Of a stretch of 8,253 bases of DNA, positions 6,020-8,253 are shown piece by piece. The DNA is from an uncultured Clostridia bacterium (GTDB lineage: Bacteria; Bacillota_A; Clostridia; Oscillospirales; Oscillospiraceae). The stretch is from NCBI GenBank assembly GCA_946059285.1, contig CAMGMW010000049.1:1-8253 (forward strand), read 5' to 3'. The notes beneath the pieces are model-generated. The model was given only the letters and a program-made list of their open reading frames with translations. It was not told the origin of the DNA and searched no databases. How positions within the stretch are numbered: the first letter of the stretch is position 1; each line of letters starts with the position of its first letter. The position numbers were made by a program, and so were the translations under genes.

Positions 6020-7102
6020 ATGACAGAGTTGATTCATGAAGAAAACCTGGCAGAGTATGAGGCGTTTGTGCAAAGCCATCCAAAAGGACATTTTTCTCAA
6101 AGCGTGCTTTGGGCAAAGCAGAAACCCGCATGGACCTGGCGTGCGATCATCAGCCGGGATGAAAACGGAAAAATCAAGGGCAGCATTGCGTTTCTGATCC
6201 GGAAAATGCCGGTGGTACGGAAAACAATGATGTATGCCTGCCGCGGACCAGTTTGCGATCTGGATGACCGTGAGACCTTTGCAGAGCTGATTGCGGCGGC
6301 AAAGGAACTGGCAAAAGAGGTCAAGGCATATGTAATCAAGATCGACCCGGATGTTCCCTCCGACCATGAGGGGTTCCGCCGTATTCTGGAGGCCGAGGGC
6401 TTCCGGACGAAAGACGGCGGGAAAAATTTCGAGGCGATTCAGCCCAAATACGTCTTCCGGTTGTATCTCAACGGAAGATCAGAGGAAGAGCTTCTGGCAT
6501 CCTTCCACCAAAAGACCCGCTATAATATCCGCGTCGCGCTGAAAAAGGGTGTGGAGGTCCGCATCTGCGGAAAGGAAATGGTGCCGGATTTTGCGCGCAT
6601 CATGCTTGAGACCGGAGTGCGCGACGGCTTTGCGACCCGTCCGCCGGAATATTTTGCGGCGATGCTGGATAACCTTGGAGAGCACGCACGGCTGTATATG
6701 GCGTTTCATGAGGGGCAGCCCATTGCCGGAACGCTTGCCATCCACTATGGAGACAAGGTGTGGTATCTCTACGGCGCCAGTTCCAATGAGCATCGCAACC
6801 TGATGCCCAATTATCTGCTGCAATGGAACATGATTCAGTGGGCGGTGGAGACCGGCAGCCGCGTCTATGACTTCCGCGGCGTTTCCGGCGACCTGTCAGA
6901 GGACAACCCGATGTATGGGCTATATAAATTCAAAAAGGGTTTCAACGGCGACTTCACGGAATTTTTGGGCGAATACGATCTGGTGCTGAAAAAGCTCTCT
7001 TACCTGATTGCGGAAAAGGGCAGCCTCGCCTACAAGAACCTGCATGCCAAACTCTATCTGCTGAAGAACCGAAACAAACGACCGAATACAGAAAAATCCT
7101 GA
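6020..7102 (+). CDS. FemABX-family peptidoglycan-bridge aminoacyltransferase (FemX/MurM-like)
   Basis: These cytoplasmic enzymes transfer an amino acid from aminoacyl-tRNA to the side-chain amino group of residue 3 of the stem peptide on lipid II or its precursors, building the interpeptide bridge. The 360-residue protein carries the family landmarks: SQSVLWAKQK near 26-35, KTRYNIRVALKKG at 165-177, the acyltransferase block YLYGASSNEHRNLMPNYLLQW at 249-269 (quoted here as landmarks), YDFRGVSGD at 283-291, and YGLYKFKKGFNGDFTEFLGEYD at 299-320 as the typical closing segment. It is shorter than FemA/FemB (about 420) and shows no long coiled-coil arm, so it resembles the compact FemX of Weissella (about 335). 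Which amino acid is added cannot be read. The start ATG follows GGAG by eight bases. The racemase gene begins 14 bases after its stop, so both are probably co-transcribed. Confidence 0.9.
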   Translation: MTELIHEENLAEYEAFVQSHPKGHFSQSVLWAKQKPAWTWRAIISRDENGKIKGSIAFLIRKMPVVRKTMMYACRGPVCDLDDRETFAELIAAAKELAKEVKAYVIKIDPDVPSDHEGFRRILEAEGFRTKDGGKNFEAIQPKYVFRLYLNGRSEEELLASFHQKTRYNIRVALKKGVEVRICGKEMVPDFARIMLETGVRDGFATRPPEYFAAMLDNLGEHARLYMAFHEGQPIAGTLAIHYGDKVWYLYGASSNEHRNLMPNYLLQWNMIQWAVETGSRVYDFRGVSGDLSEDNPMYGLYKFKKGFNGDFTEFLGEYDLVLKKLSYLIAEKGSLAYKNLHAKLYLLKNRNKRPNTEKS

Positions 7103-7116
7103 TGTGAGGTACGCGT

Positions 7117-8202
7117 ATGAAAGCGTATGTAGTTGAAACAGAAGCGCTGTCCCACAACATTGAGCTGCTTCAGCGCAAGGCAAACGGTGTTCCGATCTGG
7201 GCCGTCGTGAAGGGTAACGGCTATGGAATCGGCGCGGTGCCGCTGGCACGGCACTTGGCAGAGTACGGCATCGATCGTTTTTGCGTGACGGAGGTACGCG
7301 AAGCGGAGCTTCTGCGGGAAGCGGGCTTTGAAACGGCGCAGATTTTAATGCTGCGGTCGACCGCCGATCCGAAAGAATTGAACCGGCTGCTGGATCTGCG
7401 TGTGATTTTGACAGTCGGCTCGGAGGAGTCTGCCATGGCGGTGGATGACGCAGCGGCGGCGCGTTCCGATGTGGCAGAGGTGCATATCAAAATCGACACA
7501 GGGATGGGACGCTACGGCTTTCTACCGTCGCAGACGGATCGTGTGCTGGCACTTTATCAGGAGAAAAAGCATATTGCCATCAGCGGCATTTATACACATT
7601 TTAATTGTGCTTTCAATAATGCAAAGCTGACGCGGCAGGAGTTTGCCGCATTTCAACAGGTCGTGCGGGAGATCCAAGCGGCCGGCTATGAGGTGGGCAT
7701 GGTGCATTGCTGCAATTCGTCGGCGTTTTGGAAGTATCCGGAAATGCACTGCGATGCAGTACGGCTCGGCTCTGCGTTGCTGGGTCGGCTACCGTTCCAA
7801 ACGGGGCTGAAGCCGATTGGCTATGTCGAAACGCAGGTAGAGGAATTTCGGGTTTTGCCCAAAGGACACAGCACGGGCTACGGGGCCGTATGGAAAGCAA
7901 AAGAGGACACCCGCGTGGCAATCGTTCCGGTGGGCTGGTACAACGGTTTTAGCGTCAGCTGCCAGACGGGAGTGACCAGCTTCCGGGATGCGGTCGGGCG
8001 GATCCTCAGCGGCGTCCGGGGCATATTCATCCGCGGCGGCGCACTGGCAGAAGTCAACGGTCATCGCTGCCGCGTTGTAGGGCAGATCGGGATGCTCCAT
8101 ATTGCTGTGGATGTACGCGATATTGAATGTAAAGTCGGCGACCGTGTGGTGCTGCAAATCAATCCGCTGCATGTCAAGGGCATGAAGATACAGTACCGAT
8201 AA
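7117..8202 (+). CDS. Atypical PLP-dependent alanine/amino-acid racemase
   Basis: A fold-type III racemase of the alanine racemase family, which interconverts L- and D-amino acids with pyridoxal phosphate and normally supplies D-Ala for peptidoglycan. Seen, using 361-residue numbering: PLP lysine Lys32 in AVVKGNGYG (usually AVVKANAYG); Arg132 in DTGMGRYGF; the PLP-phosphate block CNSSAFW at 199-205; Arg216 in VRLGSALLG; and the second catalytic base Tyr255 in STGYGAVW. Departures: GWYNGF replaces GYADGY; GMLH at 325-328 replaces the SMDQ block, so the Asp is Leu327; and the C-terminus ends in INPLHVKGMKIQYR without the usual NYE and RVPRxY elements. It follows GAGG by seven bases and lies 14 bases after the fem-like gene, so it is probably a cell-wall enzyme. 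Active racemase is likely because both bases remain; the substrate may not be alanine. Confidence 0.88.
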   Translation: MKAYVVETEALSHNIELLQRKANGVPIWAVVKGNGYGIGAVPLARHLAEYGIDRFCVTEVREAELLREAGFETAQILMLRSTADPKELNRLLDLRVILTVGSEESAMAVDDAAAARSDVAEVHIKIDTGMGRYGFLPSQTDRVLALYQEKKHIAISGIYTHFNCAFNNAKLTRQEFAAFQQVVREIQAAGYEVGMVHCCNSSAFWKYPEMHCDAVRLGSALLGRLPFQTGLKPIGYVETQVEEFRVLPKGHSTGYGAVWKAKEDTRVAIVPVGWYNGFSVSCQTGVTSFRDAVGRILSGVRGIFIRGGALAEVNGHRCRVVGQIGMLHIAVDVRDIECKVGDRVVLQINPLHVKGMKIQYR

Positions 8203-8208
8203 AAATAC

Positions 8209-8235
8209 AATCGCGTCGGCTCAGCCGACGCGATT
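8209..8235. terminator. Perfect 12-bp hairpin, likely bidirectional terminator
   Basis: AATCGCGTCGGC and GCCGACGCGATT pair perfectly around a TCA loop, six bases after the racemase stop. On the plus strand the following sequence (CAGTCTGTC) is only mildly T-rich. On the minus strand the hairpin is followed by TGTATTTTT, a good T tract. It therefore suits a leftward transcript at least as well as the racemase transcript. Confidence 0.65.
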
Positions 8236-8253
8236 CAGTCTGTCAAAGAACCC

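Overview
The window looks like chromosomal DNA from a low-to-mid GC Gram-positive of the class Clostridia, probably an Oscillospiraceae/Ruminococcaceae-type gut bacterium. This rests on the FemABX-type peptidoglycan-bridge enzyme, AGGAGG-like ribosome binding sites, the heterodimeric ABC exporter pair and the Firmicutes-style MnmA. Species cannot be named from sequence reading alone. Gene density is high, and no rRNA, tRNA, transposase, phage gene or CRISPR array was seen.

Layout: (1) 1-761, minus strand, most of a cation diffusion facilitator (CDF) metal exporter, cut off at the left edge. (2) 762-937, a divergent promoter region. (3) 938-4404, two ABC exporter half-transporters sharing an ATGA stop/start overlap. 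The first has a degenerate ATPase site and the second a consensus one, so they very probably form one heterodimeric exporter. (4) 4405-4601, a gap of about 200 bases, then mnmA (4602-5693, GTG start), the tRNA U34 2-thiouridylase. (5) 5694-6019, a non-coding stretch with a strong terminator that carries a T-box-like sequence, an imperfect dyad and a good promoter. (6) 6020-8202, a two-gene unit: a FemX/MurM-like aminoacyl-tRNA-dependent peptidoglycan ligase and, 14 bases later, an atypical alanine-racemase-family enzyme. (7) 8209-8235, a perfect 12-bp hairpin closing the unit.

How they work together: the CDF gene and the ABC pair are divergently transcribed and may share regulation, but nothing in the sequence proves a shared function. 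The Fem-like ligase and the racemase form a plausible cell-wall module, with amino acid added to the lipid II stem peptide and a D-amino acid supply or a variant racemase activity. This pair is the most interesting part of the window, because the racemase keeps the PLP lysine and tyrosine base but lacks the usual Met-Asp-Gln motif and the usual C-terminal end. The rest is mostly ordinary housekeeping and transport. I found no clear evidence of a wholly new system.
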